From Ralstonia pickettii (GTDB lineage: Bacteria; Pseudomonadota; Gammaproteobacteria; Burkholderiales; Burkholderiaceae): 64,000 nt of DNA. Position 1 is the stretch's first letter, and the number at the start of each line of letters is the position of its first letter. Location: the NCBI RefSeq assembly GCF_001699815.1, contig NZ_MCGB01000039.1:1-64000 (forward strand). Direction: 5' to 3'. Shown here in pieces: positions 50,632 to 59,647 of this stretch. Position numbers and translations under genes: made by a program. The notes under the pieces were generated by a model. It made no database searches, was not told where the DNA came from, and saw nothing but the letters and a program-made list of their open reading frames with translations.

Positions 50632-51450
50632 TTACGGCAGTTGCTTGCCCGGCGGCAGCGCGGGCGAGGTGGTGGGCGACACGGTCACGCCCGGCGCGGC
50701 CGACGTGACCGGGGCCGGTGCCTGCGTGGCCGTCGGCGTACCCTGCGTGCGGGTTGGCGTGCCTTGCGACGCGTCGGGCGCGGTCGACGGGTTGGTCGAC
50801 GTGGCATTGGCGTCCAGGCGCTTGCGCTCGTCTTCGGTCACGTAGTCGAACACCTTCACGACCTTGTTGACGCCGCTCACGGTGCGCACGGCTTCGGTGG
50901 CGCGGTTGCCTTCGGCCTCGGTCACCACGCCCAGCAGGAAGACGGTCTGCGCTTCGGTGGTCACCTTGATGGAGTTCCAGGGCAGGCCTTCCGTGCCGGC
51001 CAGCACGCTCTTCACCTTGGTGGTGATGTACGTGTCATTGGTGCGCGAGCCGAACGTGCTCGACTCCGGCGTCACCACGATCTCGTTGACGACCTCACGT
51101 GCGTTCTGCAGCTTCTGCGCGTATTGGCCGATCTCCTGCTTGGTCTGCTCAGTGCCGGCTTCGCCGGTCAGCAGGACCTTGCGGTTGTAGACCGTCACGT
51201 TCACGTGGGCGCGGCCGTCGTAGCGCGAGATCAGCGTGTTCTCGGCTTCCATCTGCAGGCCGCGGTCGATGGTCTGGGTGGCGGTTGGGCGCCGGTCGGT
51301 CGCAAGCGCCACGCCGCCGGCCACGGCGCCCGCAAACAGCGGGAAGCAGGCGGTCAACTGCGTTGCGGTCATGCCGGCCAGGGCGGCCAGCACGGCGGTG
51401 CGCGTGACCGTGCGACGGAAACGGGCAAACGTAGGCGACGAGAGTTTCAT
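50632..51450 (-). CDS. dolP: Dual-BON-domain outer-membrane lipoprotein DolP
   Basis: 272 residues from the ATG at 51450 (AAGGA upstream). The lipobox LTAC (in ATQLTACFPL, ~33) gives a lipidated N-terminus. Two BON domains follow (~65-135: INTLISRYDGRAHVNVTVYNRKVLLTGEAGT-type; ~145-215: YITTKVKSVLAGTEGLPWNSIKVTTEAQTVFLLGVV). A Thr/Pro-rich tail of ~55 residues is longer than in Escherichia coli DolP. DolP (formerly YraP) supports BAM function and outer-membrane integrity. Next to yraN and rsmI, the usual context. Confidence 0.9.
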   Translation of the reverse strand: MKLSSPTFARFRRTVTRTAVLAALAGMTATQLTACFPLFAGAVAGGVALATDRRPTATQTIDRGLQMEAENTLISRYDGRAHVNVTVYNRKVLLTGEAGTEQTKQEIGQYAQKLQNAREVVNEIVVTPESSTFGSRTNDTYITTKVKSVLAGTEGLPWNSIKVTTEAQTVFLLGVVTEAEGNRATEAVRTVSGVNKVVKVFDYVTEDERKRLDANATSTNPSTAPDASQGTPTRTQGTPTATQAPAPVTSAAPGVTVSPTTSPALPPGKQLP

Positions 51451-51490
51451 GCTGTCCTTGAATGAAGTGCGGAAGAAAGAAGAGCGGGGT

Positions 51491-51868
51491 TCATGCGTCA
51501 ACACCAAAGGCATCGCGCATCCATTCGATACGCGCGCCATCGATGGCGATGACGTCAAAACGGCAGGCCGGCACATCTTCAACCTGCCGCGCGAGAAAAT
51601 CTTCAGCCGCGGCAATCAGGCGACGCTGCTTGGCGGGCGTGACACTTGCGGCCGCCCCGCCGAAGCGCTGCGTGGAGCGCGCCACGCGGGCACGCACTTC
51701 AACGAACACCAGCGCGCCGGCGGCATCGCGCATCACCAGATCGATCTCGCCGCCCTTGCAGCGATAATTGCGGCTGACCACGGCCAACCCGCGTGCCTGC
51801 AAGTAGCGCAGCGCGCGGTCTTCACCGGCTTCACCGGTGGCGGCTGTGATGGGCTGCGGCGCATGCAT
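51491..51868 (-). CDS. yraN: UPF0102 nuclease-like protein YraN
   Basis: 125 residues. GEDRALRYLQARGLAVVSRNYRCKGGEIDLVMRDAAGALVFVEVRAR is the family core with the restriction-endonuclease-like GEIDLV and VFVEVR (D-x-E-x-K-like) site. AAEDFLARQ and CRFDVIAIDG complete it. Function is not settled; a role in recombination or DNA handling is proposed. It lies 40 bases upstream of dolP on the same strand, divergent from rsmI, 35 bases apart. Confidence 0.93.
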   Translation of the reverse strand: MHAPQPITAATGEAGEDRALRYLQARGLAVVSRNYRCKGGEIDLVMRDAAGALVFVEVRARVARSTQRFGGAAASVTPAKQRRLIAAAEDFLARQVEDVPACRFDVIAIDGARIEWMRDAFGVDA

Positions 51869-51903
51869 TCGCGGTTTGAATCAAGTAACAGAGAGAAGTT
51901 CTC

Positions 51904-52806
51904 GTGAGTGATCCTGACTGGACCCTGCTGGCGCACGACCAGCACTATCCCGCCGGCGCATTATATGTGGTGGCTACCCCCATCGGGAACGCTGCCGACG
52001 TGTCGCTGCGGGCGCGTTACGTGCTGGGCATCGTCGACGCGGTGGCCTGCGAAGACACGCGCAATACCGGGCAACTGCTCCATCGGCTGGGGCTGTCGCG
52101 GCCGATGCTCGCGGCGCACGAACACAACGAGCGCGAGGCCGCGGCGCGCATCGTCGCGCGGCTGGCGCAGGGCGAGCGCATCGCCTATGTGTCGGATGCG
52201 GGCACGCCGGGCGTATCGGACCCGGGCTCGCGCATTGTCGAGGCGGTGCGCGCTGCAGGCCAGCGCGTGATTCCGCTACCGGGCGCGAGCGCGGTGGTGA
52301 CGGCGCTTTCCGCCGCCGGGGAATTGCTCGACACGTCCGGCGGGCAGTTCACCTTCGTCGGCTTCCTGCCGCCCAAGGCCGGGCAGCGCGAAGCGGCCAT
52401 CCGCCAATGGGCCACGCACGGGCCGGCATGGGTTCTGTACGAGGCGCCGCATCGCATCGAGGCCACGCTCGCCGCGTTGGCAGAACACCTGCCCGCCCGA
52501 CGCATCCTGATCGGCCGCGAGTTGACCAAGCTGTTCGAGCAGATCGTCGTGCTGCCCGCTGCGGATGGGCCCGCATGGCTTGCCGCCGATGCCTCGCACG
52601 GCAAGGGTGAATTCGTGCTGGTCGTGGAAGGCGCAGGCGCGCAGGACGCGGCACCGACCGCCATGGCGGCGGATCAGGTCTTGCGTCTGCTATTGGTCGA
52701 GCTGCCCGCCAAGCGCGCAGCCAAGCTGGCCGGAGCGATTACGGGCGCGTCGGTAGACACGCTGTATCAGAGCGCGCTGGCGTTGAAAAACGAAGGGAAG
52801 GACTGA
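51904..52806 (+). CDS. rsmI: 16S rRNA (cytidine-1402-2'-O)-methyltransferase RsmI
   Basis: 300 residues, GTG start with GAGAGAAG upstream. The tetrapyrrole-methylase-type fold is marked by YVVATPIGNAADVSLRARYVL, AVACEDTRNTGQLLHRLGL, AYVSDAGTPGVSDPGSRIVEAV and FVGFLPPKAGQREAAI, all signature stretches of RsmI. It 2'-O-methylates C1402 of 16S rRNA with S-adenosylmethionine, tuning decoding. Divergent from yraN, a conserved arrangement. Confidence 0.96.
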   Translation: MSDPDWTLLAHDQHYPAGALYVVATPIGNAADVSLRARYVLGIVDAVACEDTRNTGQLLHRLGLSRPMLAAHEHNEREAAARIVARLAQGERIAYVSDAGTPGVSDPGSRIVEAVRAAGQRVIPLPGASAVVTALSAAGELLDTSGGQFTFVGFLPPKAGQREAAIRQWATHGPAWVLYEAPHRIEATLAALAEHLPARRILIGRELTKLFEQIVVLPAADGPAWLAADASHGKGEFVLVVEGAGAQDAAPTAMAADQVLRLLLVELPAKRAAKLAGAITGASVDTLYQSALALKNEGKD

Positions 52807-52832
52807 GGCAGGACGGTGGCCGAATCAGCGGC

Positions 52833-53564
52833 TCAGCGGTGCTTGGCGCGGCGCTTCATCGCCTTCTTCTTCGCCGGTGCGGGTTCATCACCACCCACAT
52901 CGGCATCGCCGTCGTTGCTGGCGACATCGGTCTGCGTCAGCTCAGGGCGCAGCGCTTCAACTTCCGCCCGTGACAGTCGGCGGATTTCCACCTGCGTCGA
53001 GCCGCGCTTGACGAAGTCCAGCCGCTTGGCCGCGGCATACGACATGTCGAGGATGCGCTTGCCATAGTAGGGGCCGCGATCGGTCACCTTGGCCACGACC
53101 ACGCGGTCATTGGCGAGATTGCGCACCAGCACCCAGCTCTGCAGCGGCAGCGACGGATGCGCCACCGTGAATGCATGCATATCGAAGCGCTCGCCGCTGG
53201 CGGTGCGGCGGCCGTGGAAGCCGCGGCCGTACCAAGACGCCAGGCCGCGCTGTTCGAAGGTGCCGAGGTCAGCGCGCAGGCCGGGGCTCGTATCGGTGTT
53301 CTCGTCGAGCTTGAGGCTGCTCGAATCCGGCACGCCACGGAACGACAGCGTGCCCCAGGCATCGGGGTTGTCGCGCGGGTCGGCCAGCTTCAATGCAGGC
53401 GCAGCGGGTTTGCTGGCCTGAAGACCGGATTGCCTGCCCGCGGGCGGTTCGCTAGGAACTGCGGCACAGCCCGCCAGCACCAGCAGCGCGGTGCCATGCG
53501 TCAGCCAGGCACGCAGGGTGCGGCCGGCCGGAAGGCTGGAAATCGGACGGGTCAACTTGAGCAT
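52833..53564 (-). CDS. rlpA: RlpA-family septal ring lytic transglycosylase
   Basis: 243 residues from the ATG at 53564 (an ATG 21 bases earlier is possible). Lipoprotein signal with lipobox LAGC. The double-psi beta-barrel domain has GLASWYGRGFHGRRTASGERFDMHAFTVAHPSLPLQSWV and VVVAKVTDRGPYYGKRILDMSYAAAKRLDFVKRGSTQVEI, including the catalytic Asp (TDRGPY). It cleaves denuded glycan strands at the septum. The C-terminal SPOR domain of Pseudomonas RlpA is missing; instead there is a basic tail PAPAKKKAMKRRAKHR. Confidence 0.92.
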   Translation of the reverse strand: MLKLTRPISSLPAGRTLRAWLTHGTALLVLAGCAAVPSEPPAGRQSGLQASKPAAPALKLADPRDNPDAWGTLSFRGVPDSSSLKLDENTDTSPGLRADLGTFEQRGLASWYGRGFHGRRTASGERFDMHAFTVAHPSLPLQSWVLVRNLANDRVVVAKVTDRGPYYGKRILDMSYAAAKRLDFVKRGSTQVEIRRLSRAEVEALRPELTQTDVASNDGDADVGGDEPAPAKKKAMKRRAKHR

Positions 53565-53765
53565 GGCCGCGAGTCTAACATGCATGCTTCGATCGTTTAT
53601 TTACATTTCCTATTAAAACGATCACATCATGCTGTCATCTCGCACCAATTTTGTAATATTTTCTTTCCGATGTAACGGCGCACCCCGCAAGCCCAGTGCT
53701 GGCGCGGGCTCGGCCCGATACAATCGGGTTATCCCTGCCACGTGCAAATGCGCACATAAGATCAC

Positions 53766-54422
53766 ATGAAAGTCGTTGTCGTCCCCGTTACGCCGTTTGA
53801 ACAGAACTGCACGCTGCTGATTGGTGACGATGGCACTGCCGCCGTCACCGACCCGGGCGGCGATATCGAGCGCATCCTGGCTGCCGCCAAGCAACACGGC
53901 GCGCGCATCGAAAAAATCCTGCTCACGCATGGCCACGTCGACCACTGCGCCGCCGCCGACGCCCTGCGCACGCAGCTCGGCGTGCCGATCGAAGGGCCGC
54001 AGAAGGATGAAGCGTTCTGGATCGATCAGCTGCCAGCGCAGAGCCAGCGCTTTGGCTTTCCGCCCGCCAAGGCGTTCGTGCCCGACCGCTGGCTGGAAGA
54101 CGGCGACACCGTGGAAGCCGCAGGCCGCACACTGCAGGTGTTCCACTGTCCTGGCCACACACCCGGCCACGTGGTGTTCTTCAGCGCGCAAGACCGCGTT
54201 GCCATCGTCGGCGACGTGCTGTTCGCGGGGTCGATCGGCCGCACCGATTTTCCGCGTGGCAACCATGCGGACCTGATCAACGCGATCCGTACCAAGCTGT
54301 GGCCACTCGGCGACGACGTCACCTTTGTGCCGGGCCATGGGCCGGTCTCGACCTTTGGCGAGGAGCGCGCCAGCAACCCGTACGTTGCTGACCGCCTGTT
54401 TGCCAACGAGGGCTCAGCATGA
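53766..54422 (+). CDS. Metallo-beta-lactamase-fold hydrolase (glyoxalase II-like)
   Basis: 218 residues. The metal motif [18 protein letters not shown] (His-x-His-x-Asp-His) lies at ~56-61, followed by His in [12 protein letters not shown], Asp in [17 protein letters not shown] and His in FVPGHGP. The short form without the glyoxalase II substrate domain corresponds to YcbL-type proteins, which have weak glyoxalase II activity. Cytoplasmic. Its stop overlaps the start of the exonuclease gene by 4 bases, forming an operon. The ~180 bases before it are AT-rich. Confidence 0.92.
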   Translation: MKVVVVPVTPFEQNCTLLIGDDGTAAVTDPGGDIERILAAAKQHGARIEKILLTHGHVDHCAAADALRTQLGVPIEGPQKDEAFWIDQLPAQSQRFGFPPAKAFVPDRWLEDGDTVEAAGRTLQVFHCPGHTPGHVVFFSAQDRVAIVGDVLFAGSIGRTDFPRGNHADLINAIRTKLWPLGDDVTFVPGHGPVSTFGEERASNPYVADRLFANEGSA

Positions 54423-55150
54423 GCGGGACCACCAACGACAGCGCCAAGGACAGCGCCAACGAGAGCGACGACCCCTTCGCCGACAGCGCGCCCGCTGCGC
54501 CGGCCGACAAGCCCCGCCGCAAGCGGGGCAACCAGCTGCCCGACACGCGGCCCGAAATCTACGTCAGCACAGACATCGAGGCCGACGGCCCCATCCCCGG
54601 ACCGCATTCGATGCTGAGCTTTGCCAGCGCGGCGTACCTGGCCGACAAGACGCTCGTCGGCACGTTTGAAGCGAACCTTGAAACGCTGCCGGGCGCAGAA
54701 GGCCACCCGATCCAGATGCAATGGTGGAAAACGCAGCCCGAGGCATGGGCCGCGTGCCGCACGAACCTCGAAGCGCCCGAGGTGGCCCTGCCGCGTTACG
54801 TGGAATGGATCGAGAGTTTGCCCGGCAAGCCCGTGTTCGTGGCGTTTCCGGCGGGCTTCGATTTCACGTACATGTTCTGGTACATGATGCGATTTGCAGG
54901 GCGCTCGCCGTTTGGCTGGGCGGCGCTCGACATCAAGACGCTAGCTTTTGCGCTCACTGGCATGCCGTATCGGCGCAACGTCAAAGCGGCCTTCCCCGAG
55001 CACTGGCACGACCCGCTGCCGCACACGCATATCGCGCTGGATGACGCAAAAGAGCAAGGCGCGCTCTTCTGCAACATGCTCGCCGAACTGCGCAAGCGCG
55101 AAGGCGAGCGCGCCGCCGCACAAGTGTCCCAGCAATCTGCTCAGGATTGA
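54419..55150 (+). CDS. DEDD-type 3'-5' exonuclease
   Basis: 243 residues; start overlaps the preceding stop (ATGA). After ~45 disordered residues the exonuclease fold starts: [27 protein letters not shown] (Asp-x-Glu of motif I). [22 protein letters not shown] gives the motif II Asp, and [20 protein letters not shown] the motif III His...Asp. This DEDDh family trims DNA or RNA; the specific substrate is unknown. It is co-expressed with the metallo-hydrolase. Confidence 0.85.
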   Translation: MSGTTNDSAKDSANESDDPFADSAPAAPADKPRRKRGNQLPDTRPEIYVSTDIEADGPIPGPHSMLSFASAAYLADKTLVGTFEANLETLPGAEGHPIQMQWWKTQPEAWAACRTNLEAPEVALPRYVEWIESLPGKPVFVAFPAGFDFTYMFWYMMRFAGRSPFGWAALDIKTLAFALTGMPYRRNVKAAFPEHWHDPLPHTHIALDDAKEQGALFCNMLAELRKREGERAAAQVSQQSAQD

Positions 55151-55469
55151 GCGCCGGACACGTCACGCATTTCGCGAAGACCCGCGCGCGGTTTGCCTCT
55201 TGCCCGCGTGATTCGCGCACCATGCCGCAACGCAACTTGCGGGGTCGCAAACCCCCGTCTACGCTGGGTTTGTGCGAGGCGACCAGACGACTGCGCCACC
55301 CGGCGCCGACAAGCAAAGCCACTCGCATACGCCATTTGCTTGCCGTATCGTCTTCGGGCCGCACGTGCCCCCGACGCCGGTGCGTGCCGGCGTCGGCTAT
55401 CAGCCAACAACGGGAGGTACCGCGGTGCGATTTTCCCGTGACGCGTTTGACACGCAACACTTGCGAGCG
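55151..55469. other. Intergenic region, nothing recognised
   Basis: About 320 bases without a supported gene; the frame continuing upstream from the small membrane protein looks non-coding. Confidence 0.4.
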
Positions 55470-55691
55470 ATGACGGAGCGCTTGCATTGGCATCGCAAAT
55501 CCTCTGCGAAGGCGGTTCCGTTGAGCATGCGTGCGCAGCATCTGCATCACACGCACAGCAACGCGCACCACGACGCAGAAGTCATGAAAGTCGCCATGGT
55601 CTCGACCGCGGCGGCGCTGGCAGTGGTGCTTGCCGCCCTGCTGGCAGTAGGTTTCGGGTCAGAAATGGCTCGATGGATGGGCCTGGAATAA
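55470..55691 (+). CDS. Small C-terminally membrane-anchored protein
   Basis: 73 residues from the ATG at 55470 (weak ribosome site). The N-terminal half is His/Arg-rich (RLHWHRKSSAKAVPLSMRAQHLHHTHSNAHHDAEVM); the C-terminal half is one membrane helix VAMVSTAAALAVVLAALLAVGFGSEMARWMGLE. The HLHHTHSNAHH cluster could bind metal. Start is uncertain. No family recognised. Confidence 0.4.
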   Translation: MTERLHWHRKSSAKAVPLSMRAQHLHHTHSNAHHDAEVMKVAMVSTAAALAVVLAALLAVGFGSEMARWMGLE

Positions 55692-55816
55692 ACCGGTGCC
55701 CTTGCGCGTCTTGACGGACGCAGCCCCGGCCCTCGCGCAAAGCGAGATACGGCCACCCCTGAACGGCCTGTCCGATGGAAATCGGCAGGCCGTTCAACTT
55801 TGTGGGGCGCGGTGAA

Positions 55817-56167
55817 TTACTTCAGGAATACGTCGAGCGCTTCGGGCGTGCGACCGATGGTGGCGCGGCCGTTGCGAACGAGCACTGGGCGCTGCAGCAG
55901 CTTCGGATGTGCTGCGATGGCCTTGAGCAGCGCGTCATCGGATGCATCGGCCAGATTGAGTTGCGCGTATTCGTCTTCGTTTTCGCGGATCAGGCTGCGC
56001 AGCGGTGTGTCGAGTTGCGCTGCGAGCTTTTTGAGGTCGGCCAGCGTGGGCGGCGTGGCCAGGTATTCGATGACCTCGAGTTGTTCGCCGTTTTTTGCGG
56101 CGAAGGATTGGGCTTGTTCGAGGGCGGTGCGGGATTTGGAGCAGCGGGGGTTGTGGTAGATCTGCAT
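55817..56167 (-). CDS. ArsC-family arsenate reductase-like protein
   Basis: 116 residues from the ATG at 56167. MQIYHNPRCSKSRTALEQAQ carries the nucleophilic Cys ~9 of glutaredoxin-type ArsC; EVIEYLATPPTLADLKKLAAQLDTPLRSLIRENEDEY and HPKLLQRPVLVRNGRATIGRTPEALDVFL complete the fold, with the catalytic Arg positions present. It uses glutathione and glutaredoxin to reduce arsenate, but YffB/Spx-like members have other roles. No ars operon is near, so substrate is open. Confidence 0.87.
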   Translation of the reverse strand: MQIYHNPRCSKSRTALEQAQSFAAKNGEQLEVIEYLATPPTLADLKKLAAQLDTPLRSLIRENEDEYAQLNLADASDDALLKAIAAHPKLLQRPVLVRNGRATIGRTPEALDVFLK

Positions 56168-56402
56168 GGGCTCTGGTTTTGGCTTGATGGAACGTGCAGC
56201 AATCTTAAGGGCTGGCGTGTGGTTGCTGGTTTCGTGGTTGGTTGTGAGGGGGTTCGTGATTTTTGAGCTTGTTGGTGCACCCCTGTTTCGTTCCCTGCCG
56301 GGACCGAAAGGGGGATGGACCGCCAAGTCCCAAAAAAAAACCCAAAAGCAAAAGGGCCGACCAAAGCCGACCCCGCAAAACAATGCCATCAAGCGATATC
56401 AA

Positions 56403-57677
56403 TCATCCGCCCAACAACTCCCCCACAGCGCACCCCACCACCACAGTCGCGCCCCGCAGATCATTCAACCGCAGGTTCTCATCCGTGTTGTGCCCACGCG
56501 CTTCCATCAACGTGCGCGGCCCCGCGCCATACAGGACCGTCGGCACGCCATGCGCCGTGTAATGCCGCGCATCGGTATACAGCGGCACGCCGTGCACCGG
56601 CACATCGCCACCAAACACCGCCAGCGCATTCCGTCGCAGCGCGCCAATCAGCGCGTCCACGCCCGGCAGTTCGGCAAGCGGCTCTGCCAAGAGAATGCGT
56701 TCGACTGAAACCTCGATCCCCGGCCGTTCTGCCGCCGCGCGCTCGATCACGGCGCGCAGTTCGCCTTCTGCATCGCGCCCGGCTTCTTCAGGAATCATCC
56801 GGCGGTCAACGCGGAACGTCACCAGATCGGGCACCACGTTGGTGTTGATGCCGCCCTGGATCAAACCGACGTTGAGCGTTACGTGGTCGATGCCCGGCAC
56901 GGCGGATTTGCGCGTTGCGAGTTCTGCGCGATAGGCATACACGGCTTGCAGGATATGCGTGGCTGCCTCGATGGCGTCGATGCCCGTATGCGGCATGGCA
57001 GCGTGCGCCTGCTTGCCGCGCACCGTCACCTGCACGTGCAGGCAGCCGTTGTGCGCCGAAGTGATGCCATAGGCAAAGCCGGCGGAGATGGCGTAATCGG
57101 GCTTGCTTAAGCCCTGATCCAGCAGCCACTTCGGGCCGATATCGCCGCCGGTTTCTTCGTCGTAGGTGAAATGGAGTTCGACGGTGCCATTGAGCTTCGC
57201 GCCGCGCTTTTCCGCGTCGATCAGCGCAAGCAGCGCCCACGTGTACGTGGCGAAGTCCGACTTGGACACCGCCACGCCGCGGCCGAACATGGTGGGGCCG
57301 TGTTCGGTCTCGACGGTCTCGCCGCCGTACGGATCGTGCGTCCAGCCAAGGCCGGGCGGGACGACATCGCCGTGTGCGTTCATGGCAACCGTGGGGCCGC
57401 CGCTACCGAAGGTGTGCCGCACGATCAGGTTGGTGGCGCTGACCATGCCGGCGGCACGTACCTGCGCCTGCGGCACGGCATGCGCCTCGACCGTCAGGCC
57501 CAGCGCCTCCAGCAGCGCCTTGGCGCGCACGGCATGCGGAGCGCAATCGCCGGACGGGTTGTCCGACGGCACCTTCACCAGCTCGCGCAGGAATTCAATC
57601 TGCTGCGCGTGCGCGGCCTCGACAAACGCGCGGATATCCGCATCGATGCCGGGGGTAGCAAGTTGGGCCTGGGTCAT
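56403..57677 (-). CDS. M20-family peptidase/amidohydrolase (ArgE/DapE type)
   Basis: 424 residues from the ATG at 57677. Di-zinc motifs: AMNAHGDVVPPG (His), MFGRGVAVSKSDFATY (Asp), HFTYDEETGGDIGPKWLL (Glu-Glu), with a lid domain (HVQVTVRGKQAHAAMPHTGIDAIEAATHIL). It deacylates or hydrolyses amide bonds of a small molecule. It sits 92 bases downstream of allA-alc on the same strand; a role in ureidoglycolate or allantoate breakdown is possible, but it could also be an unrelated deacetylase. Confidence 0.88.
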   Translation of the reverse strand: MTQAQLATPGIDADIRAFVEAAHAQQIEFLRELVKVPSDNPSGDCAPHAVRAKALLEALGLTVEAHAVPQAQVRAAGMVSATNLIVRHTFGSGGPTVAMNAHGDVVPPGLGWTHDPYGGETVETEHGPTMFGRGVAVSKSDFATYTWALLALIDAEKRGAKLNGTVELHFTYDEETGGDIGPKWLLDQGLSKPDYAISAGFAYGITSAHNGCLHVQVTVRGKQAHAAMPHTGIDAIEAATHILQAVYAYRAELATRKSAVPGIDHVTLNVGLIQGGINTNVVPDLVTFRVDRRMIPEEAGRDAEGELRAVIERAAAERPGIEVSVERILLAEPLAELPGVDALIGALRRNALAVFGGDVPVHGVPLYTDARHYTAHGVPTVLYGAGPRTLMEARGHNTDENLRLNDLRGATVVVGCAVGELLGG

Positions 57678-57719
57678 GTCGATGTCTCGCTGATTGCGGG
57701 GGACGGAGATTGAAAGTGA

Positions 57720-57746
57720 CTGAGCCCCCGTTGTGCGGGGGCTCAG
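57720..57746 (-). terminator. Strong hairpin between allA and the M20 gene
   Basis: CTGAGCCCCCG / CGGGGGCTCAG, perfect 11-base stem, loop of 5, then a weak T-run on the minus strand. It may terminate most transcripts from alc-allA. Confidence 0.55.
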
Positions 57747-57769
57747 GATCGGCACCGATGATGCGATGC

Positions 57770-58297
57770 TTACAGCGCGCCCTGCATGGCCTCGGCGGTC
57801 AACCACACCGATTCGGCCAGGTCTTGCTCGTCGCAGTTGTGGCCTTCGCCACCACGGTCGACGACGATGAAATCGCTCACCTCGCCCAGGGCCAGCAGCG
57901 GGTGATGCCACACGCCGCGCGCATAGTTCACGCCTTGCCAGCCACGCGAGACGAACGCGCGCAACTTGGACGGATCCAGCTCGCCGGCCGGCGCCACAAC
58001 CACCAGATACGGCTTGTCGTTCTGCGGGATGAAGGCCTGGCTGCCACGCGGGTGGCGCTCCAGCATCTTGATCTCGAACGGCAGCGTACGCGGCTGGCCA
58101 CGGAACAGGCTGATCAGCGCGCGGCCGCCCTCGCCCACATCGACGTTGGCGAGGTCGTGAAAGCGGATGGTCGTGCCCTGGTTGATGGGGAATTGCTTGG
58201 CCCCTTCCAGCTCGATCACATCGCCGAACGGCGCGAAGGCTTCGCGCGTGAGCGGCTCGATGGTCAGCGCAATGCGTGCGGCGGTTTCTTGGCTCAT
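57770..58297 (-). CDS. allA: Ureidoglycolate lyase AllA
   Basis: 175 residues; ATG at 58297 overlaps the alc stop. [84 protein letters not shown] and [25 protein letters not shown] are the family stretches, with the cupin-like HHPL. It splits ureidoglycolate to glyoxylate and urea, the last step of allantoate degradation after allantoicase. Translationally coupled to alc. Confidence 0.95.
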
Positions 58298-59304
58298 TCG
58301 ATCACCCCCCACAGGCGCAGACGCGACACACCACCGTCCGGGAACATGTTGAAGCGCACGTGCGTGACGATGCCCAGGTCGGCGATTTCCGCCTCGTAGT
58401 AGTGCTGCAGATCCATCTGCAGCTTCTGCTCGGGCAGCAGCGTTTGCCAGAACATCGCCTGCGTCTTCAGCGAGCTGTCGGTGCCGCCCACCACGCGGGC
58501 GGCCTGGATGGAAACGCGGTCAGCGAAGTTGCCCTTGAAGTGGGCGGTGTCGACTTCGATCTTGCGGATGCGGCCCGGGTTGGCCAGGGCGATCACGCAC
58601 CAGTCGTTGCCCGGTTCGCGGCGGCGGCGCGTTTCCCAGCCATCGCCCATGTTCACGCCACGGCCCGGCATCAGCATGCGGGAAGCCGGCCCAAAATGTT
58701 CGTTGTTCGCTTCGACCACGTAGGCGCCGTTTTCCATGGCGGCCAGGTCGAACAGCTTGGTGCGGTCCGCGCCCTTCCAGTCGACCTGCGGCTGGCCGTA
58801 GACGCGCAGGCGCGCGATGCCGCCATCCGGGAAGATGTTCACGCGCAGGTGCGTGAAGGCTTGCGTGCTGGCCACGGCCACGTAGGCGTGACTGTTGCCT
58901 TGCAGCGTGGTCGACGGAACGATTTCAGTCCACTGTGTGGCATCGGTCGGCTCGCCATCCGGCAGATAGGCAGCTTCGATGGAAGCGGCCGGCGGAAAGT
59001 TGCCTGTGAAGTGGCTGGTGTCGATGTCCACACCCTTCACGACGCCCGGGCGGGCCAGGCGGACGATGCAGTGGTCATAGCCACCATTGCGGCGGCGACG
59101 CGTTTCCCAGCCATCCATCCACTTGCCGTGGTCGTCGTACTTGCCGGGAATGAACACCGCCGGCTCGGGATTGAGCATGCGGTCTTTCGGTGCGAAGAAT
59201 TCGTCGGTCGCGAACGTGGCCTCGGCGCCAAGGCGGGGGTCCGCCAGGTTCGGATATCGGCGCGTGAAATCCGGCGCGTTCGGATCGAGCGTAGGCATCG
59301 CCAT
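58294..59304 (-). CDS. alc: Allantoicase
   Basis: 336 residues, ATG with AAGGAG upstream. Two tandem galactose-binding-like allantoicase repeats are visible, both containing WETRRRR ([24 protein letters not shown] and [24 protein letters not shown]) and a following [14 protein letters not shown] / [14 protein letters not shown]. It hydrolyses allantoate to ureidoglycolate and urea. First gene of the alc-allA operon; the upstream gap is shared with dctA. Confidence 0.96.
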
Positions 59305-59647
59305 GTGGAACTCCTTGGTGTTTGTCTCTGGATGTTATACGGCCAGCCCATCGAACAAAAACGGCGAGTCAGGACACTCGAAACTGTGGCGATGGGAACG
59401 CCGGAAGTGCAGCGTAAACGGCGGAAGCACAAGGCTTCGCGGGACTGCATGGGTCGATCCTAGCATGTGAATTCAAAAATTGCATACAAAAATTGGATCG
59501 CCTATGATGCCGTCAACGCTCGACAATTCGTCGCAACAATTCGTTGCAATCCAGTGAGCGAAACAAAGCCGTGACGACAATCGCAGCAAACCGAACTAGA
59601 CGATTGGGCGCGGCTTGAGACACCCGTAATCCAAAGGAGGATTCACC
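59305..59647. other. Divergent promoter region of alc and dctA
   Basis: About 340 bases with no gene. It contains a GntR-like half-palindrome TTGCATACAA (59480-59489), a -10-like TATGAT (59503-59508) and, at its right end, the strong AAAGGAGG ribosome site of dctA. Confidence 0.5.
59480..59489. promoter_or_regulatory. Possible GntR/FCD operator
   Basis: TTGCATACAA, one mismatch pair from the symmetrical TTG-(T)ATA-CAA sites used by FadR-subfamily GntR regulators; a GntR gene of that subfamily lies just after dctA. Confidence 0.4.

Noticed and set aside
56168..56402. Terminator in the A-rich stretch after the M20 gene
   Set aside because: GGTCGGC occurs as a direct, not inverted, repeat; the poly-A run alone is not enough.
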